Below, piece after piece: positions 43,611 to 54,200 of a stretch of DNA of 64,000 nucleotides (the first letter of the stretch is position 1; each line of letters opens with the position of its first letter). This stretch comes from Varanus komodoensis. Its lineage: Eukaryota > Chordata > Lepidosauria > Squamata > Varanidae. Under the pieces are notes generated by a model. The model was not told the DNA's origin, ran no database searches, and saw only the letters and a program-made list of their open reading frames with translations. The stretch spans positions 1,344,239 through 1,408,238 of the forward strand of contig NW_025336401.1 of the NCBI RefSeq assembly GCF_004798865.1, given 5' to 3'. Both the position numbers and the translations under genes were made by a program.

Positions 43611-45179
43611 AGGGAACTGCCGCTGCTGCACTCTCTCTGCTTCTTGGAAGGGAGGAGGAATGGGAACATCACGGCTGGCCAGCTCAGATCGCCGTGTTTT
43701 TTCATGAAATGCGGGCAGCATGGCAGGAAGCACTGTCGGTGCGCATCGGAGCAGAGCAGGCTGGTCCCCCCTTCATTTCCTCATGTCTTTTTCTGTGGGA
43801 TTAGAAGGGGGTAATTGTGGCACCTTTGTTTGCACAACGACCCTGTGGTGTAGGTTAGGCTGAAAGACAGACACTGACCCAAGGGCAGCTAAAGCATATT
43901 ATAGCCGAGTGGGAGGCTGGAAAAAAGTCCCTTCAGCCCTAGAGCGAGATGCTAACAGTCTTTCTGCCTGCGGGGCTGGCGCCTGGTGCTGCATCTCTTG
44001 TTTGGGAGCAGAGCTTGATTCTGGCACCTGGACCACCCTGCCTTGGAGGGCTCAGAATTTTGGGGCACCTCGCCTTGGTGGAATTACAAGCAAGGCGTGG
44101 GGACGGAGATGTAAATGCCTGACTGAAAAATGGGGAAAATGGAAACATTTTAGGGATCCTTTTAATCTGGTTTTATCAAGGTTGGTTAGTCAGTTGGTGT
44201 CCCTCCAGTTTTAACCAGGAAAAACGATTTCTTTCCTCTTGTTTCCTCTCATCCCCCCATTCTCCCCCCCCCTTTAAAAAAAAATAGGCCTTCACATCTC
44301 AGAATCCTTTGGTGACTCCCATGAAATGCTTGGAACATTTCTGGCCATTCTTGCTGCTTCATCTCTGCAGCACTGCCACGGCTTACGGACCCCTCCTCAC
44401 CTTCTACCTCCAAGCGCCCACCTCCAAGCACCTGTGGGGTGTCTTACATCTCTCGCACAACACTCTTGGAGTAATAAGGTTCTTAGATCTTGGTGGCATC
44501 TCTCTTCCATTGCTACAGTCTCCTGGCAGAGTTTTTGGGAGAAGCTCCTGGCAGGGTTTCAACCATCTGTCAAAACAGCAGGGTGTAGAAATCTGGACAA
44601 ATTTGATACACATGCTTGTTTGTGTTGGTTTTATCATCCTGGTTCTGTTGTTCTCTGTAGTTGCTTTTATGTACTCTCTTGGTGAGATGCTCTGGAAATA
44701 ACAGGACCCTGAAGTCATGTCCGTGTTGGTGTGACGGACGAAGCTTGTGTAGATAATGAAGGCATGGAAGGGAGATGGGGAACCGCCAAGAGAATCTTTG
44801 CTCACAAAGACATTCGTTGACAAAGGTTGTACCAGAGCAGGGACTCCAAAACCAGCTCAAGGTGTTGCTTAGCTGGACTTTGGGGGCAAACCTAGTGGGC
44901 CCTTCGAACTTCTTCTGTGATGGGTAATCTGTTCTTGGACTTTAAAAGGGAGAGAAGATTGCCCCTTTTGGAGCAAACTTCATGTCAATGCAGGTGGCCA
45001 GTTGAGACCGCCTAGTGTTGCATCTCTGGTGGTCCTTTGGTCTAGAACTGCCAAATAAAAGGGGGGGGGTCCCTTTTGGTGATGACTGCCTCCCCTCACT
45101 CCACCCGGGGACCAGGTGCCACGGACAGCACCCTTCAGCCCTCCTGGGGGCGCCATCTGCTGTTGTCATACTTCTTGGT
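43611..45179. other. Unique DNA with a SINE remnant
   Basis: No gene recognised. The frames of 100-139 residues near 43.9-44.8 kb lack domains. A (C)n(T)n run followed by an A run lies at 44,265-44,284. Confidence 0.4.
43825..43892 (-). repeat. tRNA-derived SINE body fragment
   Basis: The plus strand reads CAACGACCCTGTGGTGTAGG, TTAGGCTGAAAGACAGACAC and TGACCCAAGGGCA. In reverse this is the SINE body, CAGCCTAACCTACACCACAG, then GGTCGTTGTGC, corresponding to CCTACCTAACAGGGCCGTTG in the SINE at 24.4 kb. Confidence 0.65.
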
Positions 45180-45236
45180 GATGAAGAGCGAACGAGAATT
45201 TACTCAGAAGTAAATCCCACTATGTTAATGGGGGTT
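45180..45236. repeat. Interspersed repeat with ACTCAGAAGTAAATCCCA
   Basis: TTTACTCAGAAGTAAATCCC, ACTATGTTAATGGGGGTT is a diverged copy of a very common reptile repeat (ACTCAGAAGTAAGTCCCATT, GAATTCAATGGG). A weaker copy is at 60,425-60,470. The family assignment rests on recall. Confidence 0.5.
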
Positions 45237-45870
45237 CCCTCCTAGCGATTGTGTGAATGTAAGCGCATGAAGGGCATGGTGCTTCAGGGGCATCCCCACA
45301 CTCTCCCGGCCGGCCAGCGTGCCACACTCCATTTGCAGCGAAGCACAAACGCTCACAGTGTCTGCCCAACAACCTTTTGCTGATCCCAGCCATCTGGATT
45401 TGGGCCGTAGCATCCCAGGAAAGTAAGCACAATCTGGGTCACTGCACTGTTCTGTCCTGAAAACAAGCAAGAGGTTGATTAGCTTGCTTTCCACAAAATG
45501 TATAGTAATTGTTTCTAATTATGTGCATCTCTTTGCAGATGTAAATTAAAATGCAAATGTGCTTGCTGGTTTTGCCCTATGGGCCCAAGCCTCAGCTCTT
45601 TTCTGTGCCTGGCCCTGCACTTGATGGTTTTCACCACCTTTTCAGCCAACTTGGTAACTTTTAGCCACACTGGGAAGAGAGCTGTGAAGCACCTTTGTGA
45701 CGTCAGTTCTGGATACACCCTGAATGGGATGCACTGTCTCTGCAGAGCATCTGGAGGCATCCGCTCGAGTCTGGAAGGTTCCAACCGGGGCAGCCATGCT
45801 GCAAAGGGGAGCGTGGCCCTGGGATGGGGGAAGCACCTGTCCTAAAATGTGAGCAGGCATAATGGAGTTC
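45237..45870. other. Unique non-coding DNA
   Basis: No gene or repeat recognised. Confidence 0.4.
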
Positions 45871-45871
45871 C

Positions 45872-45947
45872 CCAGATGTGTTGGCCTTTGGGATTCCTGC
45901 CTGCTGGCTGTTGGGGCTACTGAGAGCTGAAGGCCAAAACATCTGGA
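45872..45947. repeat. Short palindromic repeat (MITE-like), 76 bp
   Basis: The left arm CCAGATGTGTTGGCCTT and the reverse complement of the right arm, CCAGATGTTTTGGCCTT, match at 16 of 17 bases. A loop of about 40 bp lies between them. It is of the same kind as the copies at 37.03 kb and elsewhere. Confidence 0.65.
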
Positions 45948-46149
45948 GGTGTCATTCCTGTCTTCGTCATCCTGCGGCAATTTACTACAGTTCATCAAAT
46001 ACTGCAGAAACTTCCAAGTACAGAATTTTTAAAGATCATTTTAGAAACACCTAAAACAGGGCAAACCTCAAAGCACCTAGGATGGGCTTGCCCTTCGAGC
46101 CATTAAATATCTCAGGGTAACTTTAAAGGCACAGGTTCTGCGTGGCCTT

Positions 46150-46316
46150 GTCCTCAGAGACCTGCTTCAGCTGCCCATTTCCTTCCATGCTTCTTATTGC
46201 TTTTAATGTTCTTGTTTTGATAGTTATAAGTCTTCATTTTCCTGCACTGTTGTGCACAGTTTTGGTGGACTTTTAGCAGATAAAGGGGAATATAAATGTT
46301 GTTAAATAGTAAATGT
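46150..46316 (+). mobile_element. Old LINE 3' end (L2-like)
   Basis: TTTTAATGTTCTTGTTTTGA, then GCACAGTTTTGGTGGAC and AAAGGGGAATATAAATGTTG follow the usual 3' layout (the end of the ORF, an AT-rich segment, then ATATAAAT). Strongly diverged. Confidence 0.45.
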
Positions 46317-47439
46317 AGAAATATAGCACAATTGGGGGTGGGCCTGTTATCCTCCTCTTGGACAAGCGCTCACTGCAAAAGCTTGCTCTTCCCGTATGCG
46401 TGGGGAGCCAGTCCTGCACTCCTCCGTGCTGAGGGAGCTTGTGCGCCCCTCCTCCCTGGGGCCAGGAAGGTCCAGAAGCACCGTGAAGCGTCCCGGCAGG
46501 CGCTGTGCGCGTCTGGGGCCGAGGTCGCGCGGGGCAGGCCTGGCGTCTGGCTGCTGGAGCAAGGTGCGGCCCGGCTTCGCGCCTGTTCATTCCCCAGGAC
46601 GTTCTGCGTGCTTTGGTGGGCATCATTTGCTTCAACTGGGTTGGTCCACGAAGCTTTGTTGCTTGAGGCAGAGCAGCAAGCACGCCCCCCCCCCTCCAGC
46701 CCCCAAATCAGGGTGTGTAGTACCCAATCTAGCCGTGCGGTTCTGGTGCCCGAGGGAGACGTTCTGGCCGCTGGGTGGGTGGGCAGCAGGGAACTGGCAT
46801 CAGTGAATGGGTTTTGCGGTTTGTGGAGCAGGTGGCTTTGTGAGGAAAAGCGTTTCTGATGGAGAAGGGTCGACTGGGACTTTGCCAGGCGCAGTGCAGC
46901 CGTGCGGGCTGAACCCTGGAGGGCAGGACCTGCCCCACAGACAGGCAGGCTGTGGCGGGTGGTGAGGGCACTGAAGGCAGCCTGCGGGCATTTCTCTGCA
47001 GGCCTTCTTGGCGAACAACGCATGGCAACCGGGCGCGGTCAGGTCAGGGACGGGTCTGTCCTTTCCAGCCCTGCCTGGAGATGGCAGGGAAGGCACCTGG
47101 GACGTCCGGCGTGCAAGGCAGGTGCTCTGCCAGAGGCCTCCAGAAATTGGAGTTGGTTCCAGGAGGGGCCACAAGAATGCTTGCTGGAGCATGAAGGCCC
47201 GCGCACATCACAGGGCTGGATTTATATGGCTTGGGTGGACCTCTGGGGCCACCGGCAGCCCAGGGCCATGATCTGAATGACAGGCGGCCCCTGAGATTGG
47301 ATCCAGGGCTCTGTAGAATAATTCTCTAACTTATCCAAGGGGCAGGGTCTCCTCAGGAGTAACTCTGTAGCTGTGCCAGTCTCTTCTTCTGGAGAGCTAT
47401 CAACCCCCTTCTCTGTCCGTCTTTAGCTGGGCTTTGAAA
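46317..47439. other. Unique GC-rich DNA with a possible SINE remnant
   Basis: No gene recognised; frames of 187 and 217 residues on opposite strands overlap and cancel each other. At about 47,085-47,130 the plus strand reads GCACCTGGGACGTCCGGCGT, GCAAGGCAGGTGCTCTGCCA, which resembles the reversed tRNA-like head of a reptile SINE. Confidence 0.4.
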
Positions 47440-47612
47440 ACTTTTCCAGACGGTTTTTGATGGTTTATTTATACTGCATTTATGCTGTATATTTTTTATG
47501 CTGTGCTCTGTTCTTAAATGGCTAATTTTAATTATTAGATTGTAGTTACTCAAGTTTTGTTAACCACTTTGGAGAATACTTTTAAAGCCGGGATATACAT
47601 GATTAAAACAAA
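47440..47612 (+). mobile_element. Old LINE 3' end (L2-like)
   Basis: TTTGATGGTTTATTTATACT, then TTAACCACTTTGGAGAATAC and AAAGCCGGGATATACATG follow the L2-type 3' end (AAAGCGGGATATAAAT). Diverged, no clear tail. Confidence 0.5.
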
Positions 47613-48019
47613 AGCATAAAGGACAGCTATGACTACCACTTACCCTGGACCTTCTGCTCTTGGCTGCAAAGTTTCTTCCAGCTTTCTTCGCCATGCCCTT
47701 CCCATTTCATTAAATGATTCACGTGTGGAGTAACATGGTTGGGCTTAGTCTCTTTGGAGGCAGAAGCATCACAGGGGCTATGTTGCCTTTGTAACACTGC
47801 TTATATTTAGAAATATTTCAGTGGAGCCGGGAAGGAGGTAGCCCGTGGGCATTCCTGCAAAGCCGAGATGGCCAGCTTGGGCAACCCCCTCCTGCTTGGA
47901 CGAAGCTCATGGTTCAGCTTCCAAGCAAAAGTTCCCCCGCTCTCCCAGACGGCTGGTGAGGGTTTTTCCCTTGCATCCTCCCTCTTCCCCCTGCTGGGCA
48001 TGCCATTCAAAACCATGTA
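47613..48019. other. Unique non-coding DNA
   Basis: No gene or repeat recognised. Confidence 0.4.
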
Positions 48020-48235
48020 GCCTCTCCTAACAGTTACTTTCCACCAGCCAAGTATTTTAAGTGATGGACTAACTAACGGCCCAGATGGAGGCTTCCTTAG
48101 CTTTGCACAGACAGAGAGAATTTATTAGATCATAAATGCTCTTCTGGGCCGTAAATTATTTACCAATAAGCAGATTACGTTATTGCCAGTCCTTAAATAA
48201 TTAAATCAAACTCCAGTAACGAAAAACCGAGGCTG
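48020..48235. promoter_or_regulatory. Candidate conserved non-coding element
   Basis: A repeat-free block with AAGTATTTTAAGTGATGGAC, GAATTTATTAGATCATAAAT, GGCCGTAAATTATTTACC and TTAAATAATTAAATC. It includes a CATAAA Hox-like core and several ATTA cores. It lies about 1.3 kb before the CpG island, so it would be a promoter-proximal enhancer if the island is a promoter. Confidence 0.4.
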
Positions 48236-49079
48236 GAGTGGGATCTACCCCTGCCGCGGCTGCTTGGAAGAGGCCGCCTCACCTGACTGGGTGGGGGTTC
48301 GGTTTGGACAGAGGAGGTCTGCTCCTGCTCCATCTCGGCAGAGGGCAAACTGCACACACTGCTGCCTCGAGGTGGGCCAGATCCTGGGCAGCAGCACTCT
48401 CCCTTCCCTTGGGAGCATTCCTGGGCTTGCGGGGGGGAGAGGAGAGGTGCGTCTGAGGGGCTAGGGCAGGGTCTCTGGAGGACTGGCTGGCTCTGAGGTC
48501 TCCCGTGGCCCGGCGCTTACAGAAAGAGTGCTGGACAGGCGCAGCTGGGGGGGAACCCTCCCCACAGGCCCTGCGTTTGCCAGTTCTTGTGGCATAAGAT
48601 GAGCCGGATCAGGCCCCGAGTCACTGAGTTTCTAGGAGCAGTCAAAGTTGGGGCGGAGCAGGAGTGGCCTCTCACTTCAGCTACTTGCAGCCCGTACCTG
48701 CCCAGCTGAAGGTACACCATTCCTGGGCACGGAGGTTCCATTTAGCTGCGGTGCTTGGGCAGCTAAATGGATTTGCTTGTAAGTGTATGCTATGGTGCTA
48801 TGGTGTCAGTGTTGTCAGCCACCGGGGGGGGGGGGGAGGGACATTCTCTATGGAAGACCATATCCCAGTTATATTCGTAGAACAAGTTTAGGAAATATTC
48901 AGAGCAGTGAGTAGGTTTTTACACTCTTCAAAGTGATGCTTCTCAACCAGAAAAGTTGAACGGTGCTTTTTTGAGAGAGAGAGAGAGAGAGGAAACAGGA
49001 GCTTCGCCTTGCTTCCTAAACTATGGGGGAGCCTGGCAAAGGGAAATGCATCAAGAGATGCATTTGGCTGGCAGGGAGA
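48236..49079. other. Unique DNA with short (GA)n tract
   Basis: A (GA)n run lies at 48,974-48,992 and a G run at about 48,824-48,836. No gene recognised. Confidence 0.4.
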
Positions 49080-49325
49080 GCAAAGGAGCACAGAAGCTCA
49101 GGGAGTCAAGGTTCCATGTGGATGCCAGGAGCACTTCCTTAGGTTCCCGAGGGTGTGGAATGGGCTTCCCCGGGAGGTGGTTGAGGCCCCACCGGTGAGG
49201 TTGTTCAAGGATAGGCTGGACGTGCGCATGGTGGGCATGTCGTGAGCGGAGCCGGCTGGAGCCGGGGGTCAGACTAGATGGCCCAGGAGACCCCTTCTGA
49301 CTCGCGCTGTTTCTGTGTTTCTAAG
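49080..49325 (+). mobile_element. CR1 LINE, 3' end
   Basis: Encodes a short in-frame CR1 C-terminus (GLPREVVEAPPVRLFKDRLD, ending VRMVGMS) in the plus frame 49,009-49,245, then GAGCCGGCTGGAGCCGGGGG and the end CTGTTTCTGTGTTTCTAAG. The nearest element before the CpG island. Confidence 0.9.
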
Positions 49326-49529
49326 CTGTTGGGTAGAGCCCTGAGAGGGTAACAATATTCAGGGTTGCCAAGTTCTTTCAGCTTTGCTCCTCTGCCTTTC
49401 CTCCTCCTCCATGCTACCTCCCTACCACAACTTTTAGCTATTGCATGCCGGTGGAATTCGAAAGTTTAACAGACCCCTGCCAGGCAGAAGTATCACTGGT
49501 GCAGCCTTGAAACGCTGAGATGGGGCGCC

Positions 49530-52350
49530 CGGCGCTTTTGCTGTCCTGCCAAGGGTTTTCTCAAGTGCAGACCTTCTTCTCCTGCGCACCGGGCTTGCCA
49601 CCTTCCTTCCCTTGGTGCGCAGCCACCTCCCGGAGGCGAGGTGGCCGAGTTGCGTGCCTCCGTGCGGAAAACCTCCGCTTGGAGGGGCGGGAGCAGCTGC
49701 GGAAGGCGGTGTGGGTCGGTTGGCAACCGCGCCCGAGCGCGCGGGCTCCGGGCGGGGAGCTGCAGGGAAAGCCGGCCGCGAGCGGCACCCGGAGCCTCAC
49801 CTGCGGGCGCGCCTTGCGCGGCGTCCCGGCCCGCCCGCCCGCCCGCCCACCTGCTGCGCGCCTTCCCGGGGCAGCGGCGGCGTGCCGAGGCGCCTTTAAG
49901 AGCGGCGGCGCAGCTGGCGAGGCGGCCGGGGGGGGGGCTTTCCTTCTTCCCTCCCTCCGTCCCTCCCTCCTTCCCGGCTCGGCAGCCGCGCTCCGGGTGG
50001 CCCGCACAGGCGCGCAACGGCGGCGGAACCGCTTCACCGGTGCCTGCGGGGATGGCGGGCGGGCGGCGACGCCGGCGGCTGGCGGCGCCGCTCCCCTCGC
50101 CCGGCGTGGCACCAACGAGGCGGCCGCGGCGGCCTCAGCCTTAGCCGGCAGCCGGCGGAGCCGCTCCCGCGGCGAGCCGCGCCTCCGGAGACGCCCCCGA
50201 GCCGGCGGCGGGGCCGTGGCCGCGGCCGCGGGAGGCTGAGCTGGGAGCCGCCAGCCATGGCTCGGGTCCCCGCTGCGAAGGGGAGAAGGGGACGAGGAGC
50301 AGCCACGGGCGCTCGGCCGCCTCCGGACACCGCACCTGCCAGGTAGGCTGCCAGGTCGAAGCGCGGGCCGGGGGGGGGGGGGGCGGGGGGGGGCGCTCTC
50401 TTGGGCTTGGGGCCGTGGTGGCCTCCGCAGGCGAAGGGAACGGAAGGGGGTTAATCTTGAGCCCCTTCTGCGCGCCGCAGCCATGGGCGTTGCGCGGGGG
50501 GCCGCTCGCTCTGGCTTGCTTTGCTTTCCTTTCTGGGGGGCTTGGGAGAACGTGCCGAGCGGAGGCCGCGGCCAAGGGGCAGGGCACGTGTGCGGGGATC
50601 GTTTTGCGAGTGGGGAAGAGCGTGAGGAGGTTCCGGTCGCGCCGCCCAGCCACTTGCCAGAGTTGCCCCCCCGCGCCGCGCCGCGCCGCGCCCGCCGCGC
50701 CGAACTTGAGGCGACTTGCCTCGGCGTGCACCCGAGCGAGAGTCCGCGTTCCCACGCGCACGTCGCGCCCGGGTGCAAGTCCGGCGGAGCTCTCCAGGAC
50801 CGCGGGTGAGGCTGCGCGGATGGACCCCGCGCCGGGCGGCGGGCAGACGGCTGCGCGAGTCGCGGCGTCGGGACCGCCGAGGGGACAAGGTCGTGGCCAC
50901 GCTCGGCAGCCCCTGCGCCTGGCGGGGCGCACGAGCCGGCCGCGGGGGGGGCACCTTTTGACGCGGGCCGCGGAGAAAGGGGTCTGCCCCTTTGGGCCCT
51001 GGGAGCGCCTCAGGGCCGGCGAGGACGGACCCTGGTCCCGCCGGCCTGCGCACGGACCCGGCAGCCTCCCCGGGGTGTCTGACACCCGGGAAGCCTCCGT
51101 CGCCCCCGGGGAGCGCGCTCTGCTGGCGTCGACGCTCCCCCCACCCGCAAGGCTGGCGGGCGTCGTTTGCCACCGCAGCCTGCTCCCACCCCAACCCCAG
51201 CACAGCCGGCTCTGGGGCAGCCTCGGCCCGCTCGGCCCCCGGGCTCGGCTCCCGCACGGATTTCGGGTTTGCCTGCCCCCGCCCTGCCGCGGGCTCGCCG
51301 AGGGTCGCCTGCTTCTTCGCAGCGGAAGCCGGAGAGCCGCCCGTAGACCCGGGCGGCTGGGTTGGGGGCGACCTCTGTCCGCGGACCGTGGGTGTGCTCT
51401 GGCACCCGCGCGTGTTCTCCAGAACGCGGAGCGGCGTCTTCGGGCAGCCGAGCTGGCGCTTGGCGCACACGTGTTGGCTGCTGCGTGAGCGCCCAGAGGG
51501 CTGCAGGCTTCGGTTCTTTCGCCGAGATGTTCCTGCCCCTCCAAGCCCGCGTGTGGAAGGGAAGCCCCCGAAGCCGCCAAGCGGGAGAGGGCAGAGCGCC
51601 CGGCTGTTGCGGAGGGCAGCGCTTCGGGCCGGGCCACTTGGCCGAGTCGGCCTCTCGGTCTGTCCAGCTCAGTCCAGGGCTGTGCAAAGAACCCTCTCAG
51701 GAGCCTGGCAGGCCTTCCCTGTTTGGCCCTCCAAGACCCTTTTCCTTGGGCATACTTCGAGCTGAGCCCAAGGCCTTCTCTTCTCCCCGTGAGGCAGGGC
51801 CCCTCTCCCTAGCAGGTGTCCTCCCAGAGCGTTGGCCTCCCGAGTTGCCTCTTTTGCGGGTGTCCTCGCGCTGCGAGGATCTCCAGCGTGCCTGAGGATA
51901 ACAGCTCGGAGGAGTGTGGCTAACCTGGGGGGCCCCTGGCGTCCCAAGAGAGCTGGGCCCTCGGGGTCCTTTGGAGGGGCTCACCAGGGAGTCCTCACGG
52001 AGGGCCCCGTCCTTGGAACCCAGTGGCTCGAGGAGCCGATGCGGGCTGCTGGCCCTCTCCTGGTTGCCTGGCCCAGTCCAACGGGGCAAGGGCTGGTGCA
52101 GCCCCGATCCCCTCGCGCAGCGATACACCCTGTGCTTTTGGTCTTGGTTTGTTTTTCCGGCTGGGCAGAACGGCCGTTGGGGGATGGTGCAGGAGGAGTA
52201 GGACGCTTCCGAGGCACTGGCACTTCCTGGCTGGAAATGGCCTCCGAAGGGATCTCTTTTCTGCGTGTTTGGGGCTTTTCTCAACACGGCCGAACGTCAC
52301 GTCCAGTTTACCTATTGCTGGACGACTGAGGAGGAGCTGAGGCTATGGGC
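49530..52350. promoter_or_regulatory. CpG island, probable promoter
   Basis: About 2.8 kb of very GC-rich DNA with dense CG dinucleotides, densest at 49,600-51,200 (for example GCCCGCCCGCCCGCCCGCCC near 49,830 and GCGCCGCGCCGCGCCGCGCC near 50,676). CG depletion elsewhere in the window makes this stand out. It contains several GGGCGGG-type Sp1 boxes and no TATA box, as expected of a housekeeping or developmental promoter with dispersed start sites. Very long frames run on both strands (405 and 498 residues minus, 357 plus) only because stop codons are rare here. A G-rich run at 50,370-50,398 could form a G-quadruplex. Confidence 0.75.
50257..50342 (+). other. Candidate first exon with start codon and splice donor
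   Basis: Within the CpG island an ATG lies in a strong initiation context (GCCAGCCATGG at 50,250-50,260). The frame runs 28 codons, reading MARVPAAKGRRGRGAATGAR and then PPPDTAPA, and the next in-frame codon pair would end in TAG unless splicing occurs at GCCAG followed by GTAGGC, a plausible donor at 50,342/50,343. The exon would end in phase 2. The peptide is basic and low in complexity, and I do not recognise it, so the exon could equally be untranslated. No second exon is visible downstream in this window, which would make intron 1 longer than 13 kb. The transcription start would lie upstream, perhaps around 49.9-50.1 kb. Confidence 0.3.
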
Positions 52351-53159
52351 CGGTGGTTCCGCAGTTCTGGTCTACAGGGAGCTTTGGTGTAATGGTTCGT
52401 CTCTCCTGTGCCAGGCAGAAGCAGAGGTTCTTCTGGTCCCCCCCCCCCCCGCTTTTCCCCTGCTCGTCTGTTTCCCTGAAAAGGGGGCTAGACAATTTGC
52501 TTTGCAGCGCAGAAGGTGCTGAGGGCTGGGATGCAGAAATGGGGTAGAAGCGTGGTTTGTGGTTGGGTGGCAGAAAGGCAGGAGCTGATACCGATGCTGG
52601 AACCAGGGGAAAACTGGGATTTTAAGCGGGATGCATTGTGTGTGTGTCCAGCTGGCCTGAGGCCCAATTTCTTGGAACCTCATTACAAGGTGGCTTTTGA
52701 AGGAAGACCCACCATTGCAGGAGCCATGGGGGGGGGGAGGGCACCTTTGCCCGACCCCTTGGCTGGAGAATCCGCAGGTGCTAGGGAGAGGCACCTGCTG
52801 GGCTTTAGCCAGGGCAGATAAGCCACACTTCTGTGAGATGAACCAGGACATGCTGGAGATGAAGTTGTCTGTTTAAAAGAGTCGTCCCTGGTATTTTGGA
52901 GATCAAGCCCTGCAGCATAGCCAGTGCTCTTTGTGTGCCTGGAGTTGTAGTGCAGTGTATCTGGAGGCTGACAAGTGGGGAAGGCTGGTGTTAGTAGGTC
53001 AGCTGTTTCTGGATCAACAAGCTGTGATTGTGCAAGCAGAGGAGGAGTGTCCCCGACCCAGGACGCCCGGCAAGAGGTGCTGGACCCCGGGTCATGCGCC
53101 CTTCCCTTCCATCTCCATTTCGGACACAGTGACGGGGTTCAGGCACCATAAGGTTGCAT
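52351..53159. other. Unique non-coding DNA
   Basis: A C run lies at 52,440-52,450. No gene recognised. At 52,935-52,975 GGAGTTGTAGTGCAGTGTAT may be a diverged piece of the short ACTACAACTCCCAT repeat. Confidence 0.4.
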
Positions 53160-53310
53160 GTGAGTTGAATATACGTTGTTCTGAACTGGGGCTTACTGTG
53201 CTGTTCGAACCCAGCCAAGATAACAAACCATGGTGAGCAACCCATAGTTCACAAGCCAACATCAAGCCATGACTTGTTAACCACAAACAGCCCATGGAGA
53301 ACCCATTTGT
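53160..53310. repeat. TTAACCA/CCATGG-rich interspersed element, MITE-like
   Basis: GTTGTTCTGAACTGGGGCTT at the left resembles an end of the 83-bp element at 25,989; inside are AACAAACCATGGTGAGCAAC and GACTTGTTAACCACAAACAG, mutually inverted AACCATGGTT-like words. The limits are approximate. Confidence 0.45.
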
Positions 53311-53334
53311 GGGGAACTGTCCCCCTTTTTCCTG

Positions 53335-53465
53335 TCTAAACTTTCATATACTTGCATCTTTGTTCCTACCTTGATAGCTTTAAACATTTATTGTATAAAT
53401 TGTTGTATATCATCTTGATGGCTTTTTGGTGGATAAGGTGCCGTAAATGTTAATATACATAAATG
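53335..53465 (+). mobile_element. Old LINE 3' end (L2-like)
   Basis: TTTAAACATTTATTGTATAA, then TTTTTGGTGGATAAGGTGCC and GTAAATGTTAATATACATAA resemble a decayed L2 3' end. Confidence 0.4.
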
Positions 53466-54024
53466 ATACTTTCATCTAATTCAGCACAGCACATCTGTTC
53501 TTACAAAGGGCAGAGAGGACGTTTAAAATCCTTTTATAGTTTTAAAGCACTGATGCTGAGATAGAGCTGAAAAAATGTTTCAGGTTCTCTAGACCTGATC
53601 ATCAGATCTTCCAGTCACTTGACATTTCTCCAGAGCTGGAGAAGTGTACACTCCTATGCAGGTACAGGTAGAAGGTTGGGCATGTGAAAGAGAGACTAAA
53701 TGTCCCACTCTCCACGTACAGGAGAGCTCTGCAGCTGGATCCAACCTGGGGCCCACAGAAAGTAGTATCCTCACTTCCACCACGGCAGCCAGAAAGTCCA
53801 GCAGGAAGTCTGCCAGTCCATCAGCGCACAATATAAGCCACAGGGGTTTATAAGTCAGGGCAATTGGTCATGCTGTCTGAATGCGCCCAGAATGGCTTGA
53901 TGGCCACATGGGCTGGGTGTATTCTAGGGATATGCTGACACTGGGAAGTCCATCTGCTTTGACCTCAGCAGACTTCCTGCATGCTTCTGAATGAATGCTT
54001 AAAAGCAAGCTGAACTGGAGAGTT
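53466..54024. other. Unique non-coding DNA
   Basis: No gene or repeat recognised. Confidence 0.4.
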
Positions 54025-54200
54025 CATAGAATCATAGACTAGCAGGCTTGGAAGGGGCCATGAAGGCCATCGAGTCCCCCCCCCCCCCCCCGCTGTTGCA
54101 GGGACACCACGTCACGCCATCCCACGCAGAGGGCTGCCCGGTTTCTTGATATCTCTGGTGTGGGGAGCACCCACCACCACTCCAGGCAGTTGGCTGTGGA
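54025..54200 (-). mobile_element. CR1 LINE, 3' end
   Basis: The plus strand starts with ATAGAATCATAGACTAGCAG, GCTTGGAAGGGGCCATGAAG, then a long C run (54,077-54,091) and GACACCACGTCACGCC. It is of the same ATTCTATG subfamily as the copies at 37.7 and 57.8 kb, and shorter. The C run sits where copy 37.7 kb also has one. Confidence 0.85.

Noticed and set aside
46296-47023. 187-residue plus and 217-residue minus frames
   Set aside because: They lie on opposite strands of the same DNA, without domains; chance frames in GC-rich sequence.
49561-51637. Very long open frames in the CpG island (405 and 498 residues minus; 357 and 239 plus)
   Set aside because: They overlap in many frames on both strands, consist of Ala, Arg, Pro and Gly, and have no domain. 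Stop codons are simply rare in such GC-rich DNA.
52380-52430. tRNA gene (GAGCTTTGGTGTAATGG region)
   Set aside because: Looks tRNA-like over a short span only; no complete cloverleaf or B box follows, so at most a SINE remnant.
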